Source of the DNA: Tenggerimyces flavus
GTDB taxonomy: Bacteria; Actinomycetota; Actinomycetes; Propionibacteriales; Actinopolymorphaceae
NCBI RefSeq assembly: GCF_016907715.1
Contig: NZ_JAFBCM010000001.1
Span: 6,200,001-6,264,000, forward strand
Reading direction: 5' to 3'
Length of the DNA: 64,000 nt
Every line of letters starts with the position of its first letter. Position 1 is the first letter of the stretch. Shown piece after piece: positions 27,947 to 38,203 of the stretch. Position numbers and translations under genes: made by a program. A model generated the notes under the pieces. It saw nothing but the letters and a program-made list of their open reading frames with translations, had not been told where the DNA came from and did not search any database.

Positions 27947-28600
27947 GTGAGAAGTGGGCGGCGTCCGGGCAAGCAGGACACGCGGGAGACGATCCTGGTC
28001 GCCGCGCGTGCGTCGTTCGCCTCGGACGGGTACGACGCGACGACGGTCCGGAAGCTGGCCGCCGCTGTGGGCGTCGACCCGGCGCTGGTGCACCACTACT
28101 TCGGGTCGAAGGAGGAGCTCTTCCGGAGTGCGGTCGGGGCTCCGGTCAACCCCGCGTCCCTGTTCCCGCGGATCTTCGTCGGACCGCGATCCGAGATCCC
28201 GGAACGGTTGGTCCGGACGTTCCTGGGCGTGTGGGACGACCCGGTCACCGGGCCCTCGTTCCTCGCGTTCCTGCGTACGGCGGTCAGGAACCAGACGACG
28301 AACAAGCTCGTGCGCGAGTTCTTCGACCTGCAGGTCCAGCGGAGAGTGCTGCGGGATCTCGACACGGGCATCCCCGCTGCCGAGATCCCGCTGCGGACGA
28401 CGCTGCTCGCCAGCCACCTGTTCGGGCTCGCGATGATGCGCTACCTCATCCAACTGGAGCCACTCGCGAGCGCTTCCACCGACACCGTCGTGGCGGCGGT
28501 CGCTCCGGCGGTGCGGCACGCGTTGTACGGCCCGCTGGGTCAGGCGAGCCGGGTGACCTCGACGGTGACGCCGAGCGTGCTGGAGCCCGCTCCGGAGTAG
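27947..28600 (+). CDS. TetR-family regulator
   Basis: 217 residues from GTG at 27947. N-terminal helix-turn-helix (TRETILVAARASFASDGYDATTVRKLAAAVGVDPALVHHYFGSKEELF) is textbook TetR; the C-terminal effector domain resembles the actinobacterial TetR_C_17-like type. Divergent from the acyl-CoA ligase gene, so it may control it. Its last 20 codons run antisense over the 3' end of the transglutaminase gene (28540-28600), an unusually deep convergent overlap. Confidence 0.88.
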   Translation: MRSGRRPGKQDTRETILVAARASFASDGYDATTVRKLAAAVGVDPALVHHYFGSKEELFRSAVGAPVNPASLFPRIFVGPRSEIPERLVRTFLGVWDDPVTGPSFLAFLRTAVRNQTTNKLVREFFDLQVQRRVLRDLDTGIPAAEIPLRTTLLASHLFGLAMMRYLIQLEPLASASTDTVVAAVAPAVRHALYGPLGQASRVTSTVTPSVLEPAPE

Positions 28601-29382
28601 AGGCCCTTCAGCGGCGGCACGTCGCCGTAGTCGCGACCGCGGCCGACGAGCACGTGGCGCTCGCCGACGGGGATGTCGTTCGTGGGGTCGTACGACGTCC
28701 AGCCGCCGTCCCACCACTCCACCCAGGCGTGGCTCTCCCCCGCGGTCGGCTCGCCCACCACGGCGTCCGGGACGGGGTGCAGGTAGCCGGAGACGTAGCG
28801 CGCCGGGATGCCGCAGCCGCGGAGGAGGGAGACGGCGACGTGCGCGATGTCCTGGCAGACGCCCTTGCGTTCGTGCCAGACGTCCGCGACGCTCGCGTGC
28901 ACCTCGGTCGCTCCGGGCACGTACTCCACCTGGGAGTGGACGAACTCGCAGATCTGCATGGCGGTCTCACCAGGGGCTTGGGCTTTCGCGAAGCCGTTGG
29001 CGATTTGGCTGAGCTCGTCGTCGAGGGTGGTCCTCGTGGTCGGGGCGAGCCACTCGACGTACTTGTCGCGGATCCCCTCGTCGGCGAGTGCCTCCCACGG
29101 CGCGCCCTCGTGCGGGGGCGGCGTCTCGAGGGTCTCGACGACGCTGGTCGCGACGACCTGCAGCTCGGTGTGCGGGACGTGGACGTCGAACGCGTAGACC
29201 TGGGTGCCCCAGTAGTCCCAGTACCGCGCGGTCGCGGTCACCGGTCTGACTTCGACACGGGCTTCGAGGGCTGTTTGGAAGACGTTGGTCACCGGGGTCA
29301 TGCGGGCCTCGTTGTACGAGGCGACGACGTCGTTCTCGTAGCGGAATCCCGTTCGGTGCTTGATCCGCAGCCGCCAGGTCAT
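28540..29382 (-). CDS. Transglutaminase-like cysteine-peptidase family protein
   Basis: 280 residues. N-terminal beta domain (MTWRLRIKHRTGFRYENDVVASYNEARMTP) and transglutaminase core with catalytic Cys (RKGVCQDIAHV), His (GESHAWVEWW) and Asp (SYDPTND). It forms an operon with an alpha-E and a circularly permuted ATP-grasp protein, a conserved bacterial set predicted to make and process peptide-like or isopeptide-linked products. Start ATG 29382 overlaps the alpha-E stop by 4 bases. Confidence 0.9.
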   Translation of the reverse strand: MTWRLRIKHRTGFRYENDVVASYNEARMTPVTNVFQTALEARVEVRPVTATARYWDYWGTQVYAFDVHVPHTELQVVATSVVETLETPPPHEGAPWEALADEGIRDKYVEWLAPTTRTTLDDELSQIANGFAKAQAPGETAMQICEFVHSQVEYVPGATEVHASVADVWHERKGVCQDIAHVAVSLLRGCGIPARYVSGYLHPVPDAVVGEPTAGESHAWVEWWDGGWTSYDPTNDIPVGERHVLVGRGRDYGDVPPLKGLYSGAGSSTLGVTVEVTRLA

Positions 29383-30329
29383 GCGATGCCCTCCTGCGCC
29401 CAGGACACCGCTCGCGCGGCTTGGAAGAAGCGCCTCGTGACGGCGTCGCTGACGTCGGAGCAGGTGCGTTCGAGCTCGGCGAGGACCGCGGGGAGGTCGG
29501 CGATGATCTCGTCGGTGCGGCGGTACTCGAGCATCGTCCTTGCCCTGCCAAGTCGTCGGCGTGCCTCGTCGGCGACACCGGCGCGCTCGGGGCCGGGGTC
29601 GAGCTCGGTCAGGCAGGACTCGGCGGTGGAGAGGGCGGCGAAGACGGAACGGGGAAACAGCCTGTCCAGCAGGAGAAACTCGACGACAGCTGCCTCATCA
29701 AGCACGCCTCGGTAGGTGCGGAGGATCGCCTCGTACGCGCCGCAGGATCTCAGCATGGTCGACCAGGAGGGCCGGCTCTGACCGGGTGCGCCGGCGAGGA
29801 CTCTGGTCATGAGCAGGCGCGCGGTCATGTCGACGCGTTCGAGGGATCTGCCGAGGACGAGAAAGAGCCAGGCGGAGTCGCGGGACATCGTGGCGTCGAC
29901 GACTCCGGCGAGGGTGGCGGTGCGTTCGCGTACCCAGGTGAAGAAGACGTGCGGGCCGATGCGTTCGGCTCGTCTGCGGGCTTCGGGGAGGGCAAGCCAG
30001 GTGCTGTTGAGGCTCTGCCAGAACTCCGACGAGAGAGTTTCCCTTGCCCCGCGGGCGTTCTCGCGGGCTGCCGAGATGGCGCCGCTGATGGATCCGGGGT
30101 CGGCGGACTCGAATCCCAAGCGGGCAAGGACGATACGTGCGTCAATCGTTCGTTGCGGTACGTCGTGTTGGCCCATGACCGAGAGCAGCGAACGACAGGC
30201 GGTGTCCTCGTCGGCCCACGGGTCCTCGAGCAGGAGTTGGAGCTGCACGTCGAGCGTGCGCGCTGTGGAGTCGGCGCGCTCGACGTACCGGCCGATCCAG
30301 AACATGGACTCCGCGATCCGGCTCAGCAT
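29379..30329 (-). CDS. Alpha-E domain protein
   Basis: 316 residues, almost entirely alpha-helical, beginning MLSRIAESMFWIGRYVERADSTARTLDV, the hallmark of the alpha-E family (DUF403). Always encoded with an ATP-grasp and a transglutaminase partner; its biochemical role is unknown. Overlaps the ATP-grasp gene by 7 bases, so the three genes are likely translated together. Confidence 0.9.
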   Translation of the reverse strand: MLSRIAESMFWIGRYVERADSTARTLDVQLQLLLEDPWADEDTACRSLLSVMGQHDVPQRTIDARIVLARLGFESADPGSISGAISAARENARGARETLSSEFWQSLNSTWLALPEARRRAERIGPHVFFTWVRERTATLAGVVDATMSRDSAWLFLVLGRSLERVDMTARLLMTRVLAGAPGQSRPSWSTMLRSCGAYEAILRTYRGVLDEAAVVEFLLLDRLFPRSVFAALSTAESCLTELDPGPERAGVADEARRRLGRARTMLEYRRTDEIIADLPAVLAELERTCSDVSDAVTRRFFQAARAVSWAQEGIA

Positions 30330-31897
30330 GGCTCGCCACCCATCTGCTGCTGCTGTTGCTGCTGGTCACTCCAGCCCGGTCCCCGGTCGGGCGCGACACC
30401 TGGCGGGGTCAGGGAGTGCTCGGCGTCGAGGTGGGCGACGTCCTGCCGCTGCGACTGGGTCTGCTCGTCGTCCCCCACCACCCAGGTGTCCTTCGATCCC
30501 CCGCCACGGCTGGAGTTCACCACCAAAGCGCCTTCGCCGAGCGCCACTCGCGTCAGGCCGCCCGGCAGCACCCAGACCCGTTCCCCGTCGTTCACCGCGA
30601 ACGGCCGCAGGTCCGCGTGCCGCGGGCGGAAGCGGTCGCCGACGAACGTGGGGACGGTCGAGATCTGCACCACCCGCTGCGCGATCCATGCCCGCGGCTC
30701 GGCTCGGACCCGCGCCTGCAGCCGAGTCAGCGTCTCGTCGTCGGCGTGCGGCCCGATCACGAGTCCCTTCCCACCCGACCCGTCCACCGGCTTCAGCACC
30801 AACTCGTCGACCCGTTCGACTACCCACTCGAGCACGTCGCGGTCGTCCAGCCGGTAGGTGTCGACGTTCGGCAGCACCGGTTCCTCGTCGAGGTAGTAGC
30901 GCACGAGATCCGGCACATACGTATAGATCAGCTTGTCGTCAGCGACCCCGTTCCCGATCGCGTTGGCGAGCGTCACGTTCCCGACCCGCGCCGCGTTCAG
31001 CAACCCGGGACAGCCGATCATCGAGTCCGGCCGGAAGTGCACCGGGTCGAGGAACTCGTCGTCGGTGCGCCGGTAGATCACGTCGACCGGTCGCTCACCT
31101 GCCGTCGTACGCATGCGCACGCGGTTCCCCGAGCACACCAGGTCGCGCCCCTCGACGAGCTCGACCCCCATCAGCCGGGCGAGCAGCGCGTGCTCGAAGT
31201 ACGCGGAGTTGTAGACACCAGGCGTCAGCACCACGACCGAGGGATCGTCGACGCCCGGCGGCGCGGCGGCCCGGAGCGCGGCGAGCAGCTTCTGCGGGTA
31301 GTCGGACACAGGACGCACCCGCCCCGCCGCGAAGGCCTCGGGAAAGACGCGCGTCAAAGCCCGCCTGTTCTCGATGACGTACGAAACCCCAGAAGGCGTA
31401 CGGACGTTGTCCTCCAGGACGCGGAACGTGCCTTCCTCGTCGCGGACGAGGTCGATGCCGGAGACGTGCACGCGGACCCCGTTCGGCGGCTCGATGCCGT
31501 GCGCCTCGCGGTGGAAGTGCTTGCTCGTGGCGATGACGCGGCGCGGCACGATGCCGTCGTTCAGCACGTTCCCCGGCCCGTACACGTCGGCGAGGAAGGC
31601 CTCCAGCGCCTTCACCCGCTGCTGGACGCCGCGGTCGATGCGGTCCCACTCGAGCTGGGTGAGGACGCGCGGCACGATGTCGACCGGAAACGGCCGCTCC
31701 TCGCCGTCGTACGCGAACGTGACGCCGGAGTCCATGAACGCCCGCGCCAGCGCCTCCACCCGAGGCCGCAGCTCGTCCGCGGCAAGCGGTCGCAGTGCCG
31801 AAAGGATCGCGTCATAGGACGTTCGGCTCAGCCCCGGTTCGGCGAAAGTCTCATCCCAAGCCGCACCCAGCTCGTAGCCCTCGAAGAGATCCGCCAT
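30323..31897 (-). CDS. Circularly permuted ATP-grasp protein
   Basis: 524 residues from ATG at 31897. Family features: GIDLVRDEEGTFRVLEDNVRTPSGVSYV, KPVDGSGGKGLVIGP (nucleotide-binding loop) and TVPTFVGDRFRPRHADLRPFAV. Predicted peptide-bond-forming ligase, ATP-dependent. The C-terminal tail is low-complexity and ends with a run of seven glutamines before MGGEPC. First gene of the ATP-grasp/alpha-E/transglutaminase operon; no Anbu-type protease gene is nearby. Confidence 0.9.
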   Translation of the reverse strand: MADLFEGYELGAAWDETFAEPGLSRTSYDAILSALRPLAADELRPRVEALARAFMDSGVTFAYDGEERPFPVDIVPRVLTQLEWDRIDRGVQQRVKALEAFLADVYGPGNVLNDGIVPRRVIATSKHFHREAHGIEPPNGVRVHVSGIDLVRDEEGTFRVLEDNVRTPSGVSYVIENRRALTRVFPEAFAAGRVRPVSDYPQKLLAALRAAAPPGVDDPSVVVLTPGVYNSAYFEHALLARLMGVELVEGRDLVCSGNRVRMRTTAGERPVDVIYRRTDDEFLDPVHFRPDSMIGCPGLLNAARVGNVTLANAIGNGVADDKLIYTYVPDLVRYYLDEEPVLPNVDTYRLDDRDVLEWVVERVDELVLKPVDGSGGKGLVIGPHADDETLTRLQARVRAEPRAWIAQRVVQISTVPTFVGDRFRPRHADLRPFAVNDGERVWVLPGGLTRVALGEGALVVNSSRGGGSKDTWVVGDDEQTQSQRQDVAHLDAEHSLTPPGVAPDRGPGWSDQQQQQQQMGGEPC

Positions 31898-31956
31898 CCC
31901 CGGACTGTACTTCCGGGACGTTTCGGAGTCATTACCTCCGATCGAGCCCGGAAGCG

Positions 31957-33816
<1,860 letters not shown>

Positions 33817-33889
33817 GGATGGTCCATTCGTGAACTAGGGGAACGCCCACCATCATCCCATGCCGGCACCCCACCCACCGCCCTGCGCC

Positions 33890-33964
33890 GTGATCATGTA
33901 CGTGATCATGAAGGCAAACCGGCGTATACGACCACTGAGCCGTCATGATCACGTACATGATCAC
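33890..33964. repeat. Long hairpin repeat (family 2), copy 1
   Basis: Perfect 22-bp inverted arms (33890-33911 and 33943-33964), each holding two TGATCA(T) hexamer-centred blocks, separated by a loop of about 31 bases with GGCGTATACGACCA. A second copy in opposite orientation is at 54581-54656. The right arm contains the TGA stop of the DUF4091 gene. Confidence 0.9.
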
Positions 33965-35769
33965 CGGGTGGAGTGGGCCTGCTCCAGGGAGCGGAGCAGG
34001 TCGCGGCGGACCCGTTCGTACGGGTCGCCATGCTCCGGGTACGACACCGGCTGGTCCAGAGCGGTGTCGTCCAGCACCCGCGGCACGATCGTGGCCAACG
34101 CCTTCTCGACCTCCCGCGACAGCCCCGCGGCGCGGGCCATCGTCAGGTACTGGTGGTCCTGCAACCCGCGCCGGTAGTTCGCGAGCTGAATCGTCCCGAT
34201 AGGCCCAGGTACGCCCCGGTCCTGCGCCGGGTGCAGCACCTCCTCGCCCGGGTAGACGAGCACGCCGTCGCCGTTCGCGAAGAAGCCGCGCCGGTTGAAG
34301 AACGTGATCGGCTCCGCCCACACGTTCTGGTCCCGCTCCCAGGCCGGGTTCGCCTGCCCGTTGTGCCGCCAGTGGTTCGCGTGCCAGTAGAAGTAGCGCG
34401 TGATCCCGTGCTTGAACGCCGCCCAGATCGTGGCTCGCGGGTCCGTCGCCGGGCTGTCGATCAGCGCCGAGCCGAGCTGCGGGCGCTGCCCGTTGTACGG
34501 GTGCATGTCGCGCCCCTCGGCCCGCAGCGCAGCCGCCACCGGGCTCGAGTACAGGTCGCCGACCGTGCCCCAGAGGTCGATCGCCTTGTTCGGGCCGTCC
34601 AACTCGGCGTCGTACGTGTGCGACACGAACACCGGCAGCGGCGCGCCGCTGGAGTGCACGGCCTCGCCGATCGAGCGGATGTACGGGAACTGGTCCGGGC
34701 TCGGCTCGTCCGGCATGTAGACGAACGTCTCGGCATCCGGCAGGTTCGCGCCCAGCCAGTCGGTCCACGGGCGGGCGTTCGCCGCGGCCTCCTCCGGCGT
34801 GTCGAAGTCCGCGCCGGGACCGTAGAACGTCCGCGGCACCAGCGTGTTGCCGACCCCGACGCCCGGGCCGTCGTACCCGTTCGCCGGCGTGAAGTCCGCG
34901 CCGCGGAAGCGGCCCAGCGCGGCGGAAGCGGTCGGGATGTCGTACGCATGCACGAACTCCACCCGGTTCCGGTGCGCGAACCGGTGGAACGCCGGGTCGA
35001 GGTTGCGGCCCTGGTACCGCTCGACCTGCGACGGCTCGTAGTAGATCATCGCGGTCAGGCTGTTCTCGTCCGGCAGCGTCACGTCGTACACGCGCAGGCT
35101 GATCGGCAGCCGCTTGACGACGCGGTCGGCGCGGACGGTGACGGTGCCGCGGTACGTGCCGGCGCGCGCGTCCTTCGGCACGTAGACGTCGAACCAGAAC
35201 GCCTGGTTCGACCGCGGCGCGACGGTCAGCGGGAAGCCGCCGAGGCCCGCCTTCGCAGTCGACGGGATGAGCTGGACCGGCGTCGGGCCGAGCGGGTCGG
35301 CGGGCTCGGAAGGCGAGCCGGGCGGGACGATCCAGTCGGCGTTGGTGCGCTTGGTGACGTCCAGGTAGCCCTCGCTGAACGCCTGGATGTCGCGGCCGGC
35401 GTACTGCGTCGGGTCCTCGGCGGGTGGCCGGCTGGTGATCACGTGCCGGCCGCGCCTCAGCTCGGGCAGCGCGGCAGTGAGCTTCTCGATGCCGGCCGAG
35501 CCAGACTCCACCACGACCTGGAACGAGACGATCTCGTTCCGCGCGCCGAAGATCGCGATGTCGCGCCCGTTCCAGGCGGAGTTGCGGCGCTCGTTGGAGT
35601 TGGCGAGATCGTCGCGGTCGACCTTCTCGCCGTCGTTCACGGCCCAGATCGAGGCGACCGTACGACCGTGGCCGCTGTGGCCGGGCGCCGCGGCGGCCAC
35701 TCCCGCCGAACCTGTCAGTGCCATGGCGCACACCAGCACACCGAACCGAAGTACCGAACCTCGTGTCAT
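33961..35769 (-). CDS. Secreted DUF4091 (glycoside-hydrolase-like) protein
   Basis: 602 residues from ATG at 35769. Signal peptide MTRGSVLRFGVLVCAMALTG...AAAA. An N-terminal beta region (FGARNEIVSFQVVVES) is followed by a TIM-barrel-like part with YMPDEPSPDQFPYI (a DEP motif with candidate catalytic acids), WGTVGDLY and a late YFYWHANHW. Matches DUF4091 proteins thought to act on carbohydrates; substrate unknown. First gene of the accessory block. The frame is open upstream to 36192 but the signal peptide fixes the start. Confidence 0.8.
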   Translation of the reverse strand: MTRGSVLRFGVLVCAMALTGSAGVAAAAPGHSGHGRTVASIWAVNDGEKVDRDDLANSNERRNSAWNGRDIAIFGARNEIVSFQVVVESGSAGIEKLTAALPELRRGRHVITSRPPAEDPTQYAGRDIQAFSEGYLDVTKRTNADWIVPPGSPSEPADPLGPTPVQLIPSTAKAGLGGFPLTVAPRSNQAFWFDVYVPKDARAGTYRGTVTVRADRVVKRLPISLRVYDVTLPDENSLTAMIYYEPSQVERYQGRNLDPAFHRFAHRNRVEFVHAYDIPTASAALGRFRGADFTPANGYDGPGVGVGNTLVPRTFYGPGADFDTPEEAAANARPWTDWLGANLPDAETFVYMPDEPSPDQFPYIRSIGEAVHSSGAPLPVFVSHTYDAELDGPNKAIDLWGTVGDLYSSPVAAALRAEGRDMHPYNGQRPQLGSALIDSPATDPRATIWAAFKHGITRYFYWHANHWRHNGQANPAWERDQNVWAEPITFFNRRGFFANGDGVLVYPGEEVLHPAQDRGVPGPIGTIQLANYRRGLQDHQYLTMARAAGLSREVEKALATIVPRVLDDTALDQPVSYPEHGDPYERVRRDLLRSLEQAHSTR

Positions 35770-35819
35770 CGCGTCCCTCGCAAACCGGCACGGTCCCCGA
35801 GGGCATCCAACCACGAATG

Positions 35820-36395
35820 TCAGCTGGTCCTGATCTCCCGGCACAGTTCGGCCAAGGCGCGGTCGACGGCGGCGGAGACACCGGGGGCGTGCGGCGACGT
35901 GCCGTCGGCGAGGGAGACCAGCCACACCAGGTCGTCGGTCCCGGGCTTGCGGCGCGCGACCACCAGCGCCTGGCCGTGGCCGTCGAGGTCGACGCGGGTG
36001 TGGAGCACGTGCGACGCGGCGACCCGGTCGGCGACGAGCGTCGCGAGCTCGGGACTGCCGAGCGAGAACGTGAGCTTTGTCGGCGCACCGGGAAGAAGTC
36101 CGAGGATGGTGAGCGTTGAAGATTCCTGGTCCCAATGGGAACGCGCGATCTGCTCCCAGCCAATTCGCGTACTCGCCGTACGCAGACCCCAATAGAAAGC
36201 ACGGTCAGTCACCATCACCGGCTTGGCGTCGGCCCAGCCTCTGGCGAGGATTCGCTCGGTCGGCAACAGCCCGACGAGCTCCCGTGCGTTGAGAAAGACG
36301 TTGGAGCGTTGATGAATCTTCGAGTAGAAGCCTCGGAGCAGACGTTGACCGAACGTCTGGCGAGCCAGCCGACCGGCGACAGTGAGGGTTGCCAT
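35820..36395 (-). CDS. Hypothetical protein, PH-like
   Basis: 191 residues from ATG at 36395, seven bases after GGAGG; ATG at 36398 is adjacent. No signal or membrane segment. Central stretch ERILARGWADAKPVMVTDRAFYWGLRTASTRIGWEQIARSHWD has the strand pattern of bacterial PH-like domains common in actinobacteria. Function unknown. Divergent from the phosphotransferase-like gene. Confidence 0.7.
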   Translation of the reverse strand: MATLTVAGRLARQTFGQRLLRGFYSKIHQRSNVFLNARELVGLLPTERILARGWADAKPVMVTDRAFYWGLRTASTRIGWEQIARSHWDQESSTLTILGLLPGAPTKLTFSLGSPELATLVADRVAASHVLHTRVDLDGHGQALVVARRKPGTDDLVWLVSLADGTSPHAPGVSAAVDRALAELCREIRTS

Positions 36396-36556
36396 CATTC
36401 GACCTCCAAAGCGTGGCTGCACATCTGAAGACACGAAGCGAGAATCGACTCGGTTCATTCCCGAAGAATTGTTTCCGTGCGTTATCCTCAGTCAGCGAAA
36501 ATCGAACGAAAGAAATGCGGTTGAGAACCGCTCCCCGGACTTGCGAGGATCATCCC

Positions 36557-37504
36557 GTGGCAGAGACCAAGGCGATCGGCGTACGCGCGGCGTACGAGGC
36601 GATGCCCGAACGAGTGCGGTCCTGGGTCGAGCGCGAGCTCGGCTCGGCCGTGGTGAGCGCCGAGTCCCAGTCCGGCGGCTTCTCCCCCGGCGCGGCGGCC
36701 AGGCTGGTGACGGCGGACGGCACGCGGGCGTTCGTGAAGGCGGTGGGTCTGGAGCTCAACCCGGACTCGCCGGGCATCCACCGCGCCGAGCTCGCCGCGA
36801 TGAGCGCGCTGCCGGAGACGCCATGGACGCCGCGCCTGCACGCGGGGTACGACGACGGCGACTGGGTCGCGTTGCTGCTGGAGGACATCGACGGCCGGCA
36901 GCCGCACCACCCGTGGACGGCGGACGACGTCGAGCAGGTCTTCGGGGCGCTGGGCGAGCTGTCGGCCGCGCTGACGCCCACGCCGTGGCCCGACGCGCCG
37001 CCGCTCGCCGAGCTGGACGCACCGTTCCTGTCCAGCTGGTCGACCATCGCCGCGGCGGTCCCGGACGACATCGATCCCTGGATCCGGGAGCATCTCGACG
37101 GACTGCTCGAGCTGCAGGACCGCGCCGCCGTCGCCACCCGGGGCAATGTCCTCACGCACTGGGACGTCCGCGCCGACAACGTACTGATCACGCCCACCAG
37201 CCGCGTGGTGTTCGTCGACTGGGCGTGGGCCTGCCAGGCCGCCGGCTGGGTGGACACCGTGGTCAGCGCGCTCGACCTGGTGATCAGTGGGTCCTCGGTG
37301 GACGCCGACGCGCTGTTGGCCAAGCATCGCGCGACAGCCGGCGCCGATCCCGACGACGTCACCGCGCTGATCGCCGCGATCGCCGGCGCGCTGGTCGAAC
37401 GCTCCCGCACGCCAGCACCGCCTGGGCTGCCGACGATCCGGGAGTACCAGCGGAACGTCTCGACCGCGCTGCTGGAGTGGACCAAACGCCGCACCGGCTG
37501 GTGA
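36557..37504 (+). CDS. Phosphotransferase-like protein (first of a related pair)
   Basis: 315 residues from GTG at 36557. N-lobe with SQSGGFSPGAAARLVTADGTRAFVKAV (Lys for ATP), catalytic loop NVLTHWDVRADNVLI (Asp, Asn) and VFVDWAWA (metal Asp). The His-Gly-Asp of classical APHs is HWD. Clearly related to the protein at 38204. Acts on an unknown small molecule; cytosolic. Confidence 0.8.
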   Translation: MAETKAIGVRAAYEAMPERVRSWVERELGSAVVSAESQSGGFSPGAAARLVTADGTRAFVKAVGLELNPDSPGIHRAELAAMSALPETPWTPRLHAGYDDGDWVALLLEDIDGRQPHHPWTADDVEQVFGALGELSAALTPTPWPDAPPLAELDAPFLSSWSTIAAAVPDDIDPWIREHLDGLLELQDRAAVATRGNVLTHWDVRADNVLITPTSRVVFVDWAWACQAAGWVDTVVSALDLVISGSSVDADALLAKHRATAGADPDDVTALIAAIAGALVERSRTPAPPGLPTIREYQRNVSTALLEWTKRRTGW

Positions 37505-37507
37505 GGC

Positions 37508-38104
37508 TCAGCGGGTGGCGCTGAGGAGCCAGCCGGGCATCGTGAACGATCCGGTCGTGCCGGCGTGGACGGTGGTCGGCTCGATCCGTACGTCGGTGAA
37601 CCCGTCGGCGAACAGCTGCTCGAGTTGTTCCTTCGCTAGCCCGTGGTCGAACTCCGCCTCGTCGGACATCGACAGCAGGTGGAGGCTCGCGCCCGGGTCG
37701 CACACCCTGCGCAGCGTCGCGACGTAGGTCGGATGCTCGGGCCGCAGCAGGCTGTGCAGCAGGCCGGAGTCGAAGACCACGTCGAACGGGCCGAACTCCT
37801 CGGGCAGAGCCAGCGCGTCGGCCACGTGGAAGTCGACCGCGACTCCCCGTGCGGCCGCCTTCGCCCGGGCCTGCTCGATAGCGACCGCGGAGAAGTCGAA
37901 CGCGGTGACCTGATGTCCCTTGCTGGCAAGGAGAATCGACAGCTCACCGGACCCACAGCCGGCGTCGAGGACCCGCTGCCCCTCGACGCCCGCCTCCACG
38001 ACCGCCGCGAGCGCGGGCTGCGCCTGGCCGATCTCCCACGGCGGCGGCTTCCCGTCCTCGCCGCCGTACATCGCGTCGTACTCGCCGATCTCGTTTCGAG
38101 GCAT
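37508..38104 (-). CDS. Class I SAM-dependent methyltransferase
   Basis: 198 residues. Motif I VLDAGCGSGELSILLASKG (about 45-63), acidic motif FDFSAVAIEQA, VADALALPEEFGPFDVVFDSGLLH. Similar to thiopurine/thiol-type methyltransferases in general plan; substrate unknown. Located between, and convergent with the first of, the two phosphotransferase-like genes. Confidence 0.87.
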   Translation of the reverse strand: MPRNEIGEYDAMYGGEDGKPPPWEIGQAQPALAAVVEAGVEGQRVLDAGCGSGELSILLASKGHQVTAFDFSAVAIEQARAKAAARGVAVDFHVADALALPEEFGPFDVVFDSGLLHSLLRPEHPTYVATLRRVCDPGASLHLLSMSDEAEFDHGLAKEQLEQLFADGFTDVRIEPTTVHAGTTGSFTMPGWLLSATR

Positions 38105-38203
38105 GGCCTCAGCCTAAGCGCGCTCCTCTCACCGCGGCCGTGTCTCGGACCGGCCTACCGCATCCGAGGGGCGGCTGGACCGGGGCCGGCGTCGTCGGAC
38201 AGG

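Noticed and set aside
25909-29715. Very long open frame on the plus strand antisense to fadD and the transglutaminase gene
   Set aside because: High-GC shadow of real genes on the other strand; composition is Arg/Val/Asp-rich with no recognisable domain.
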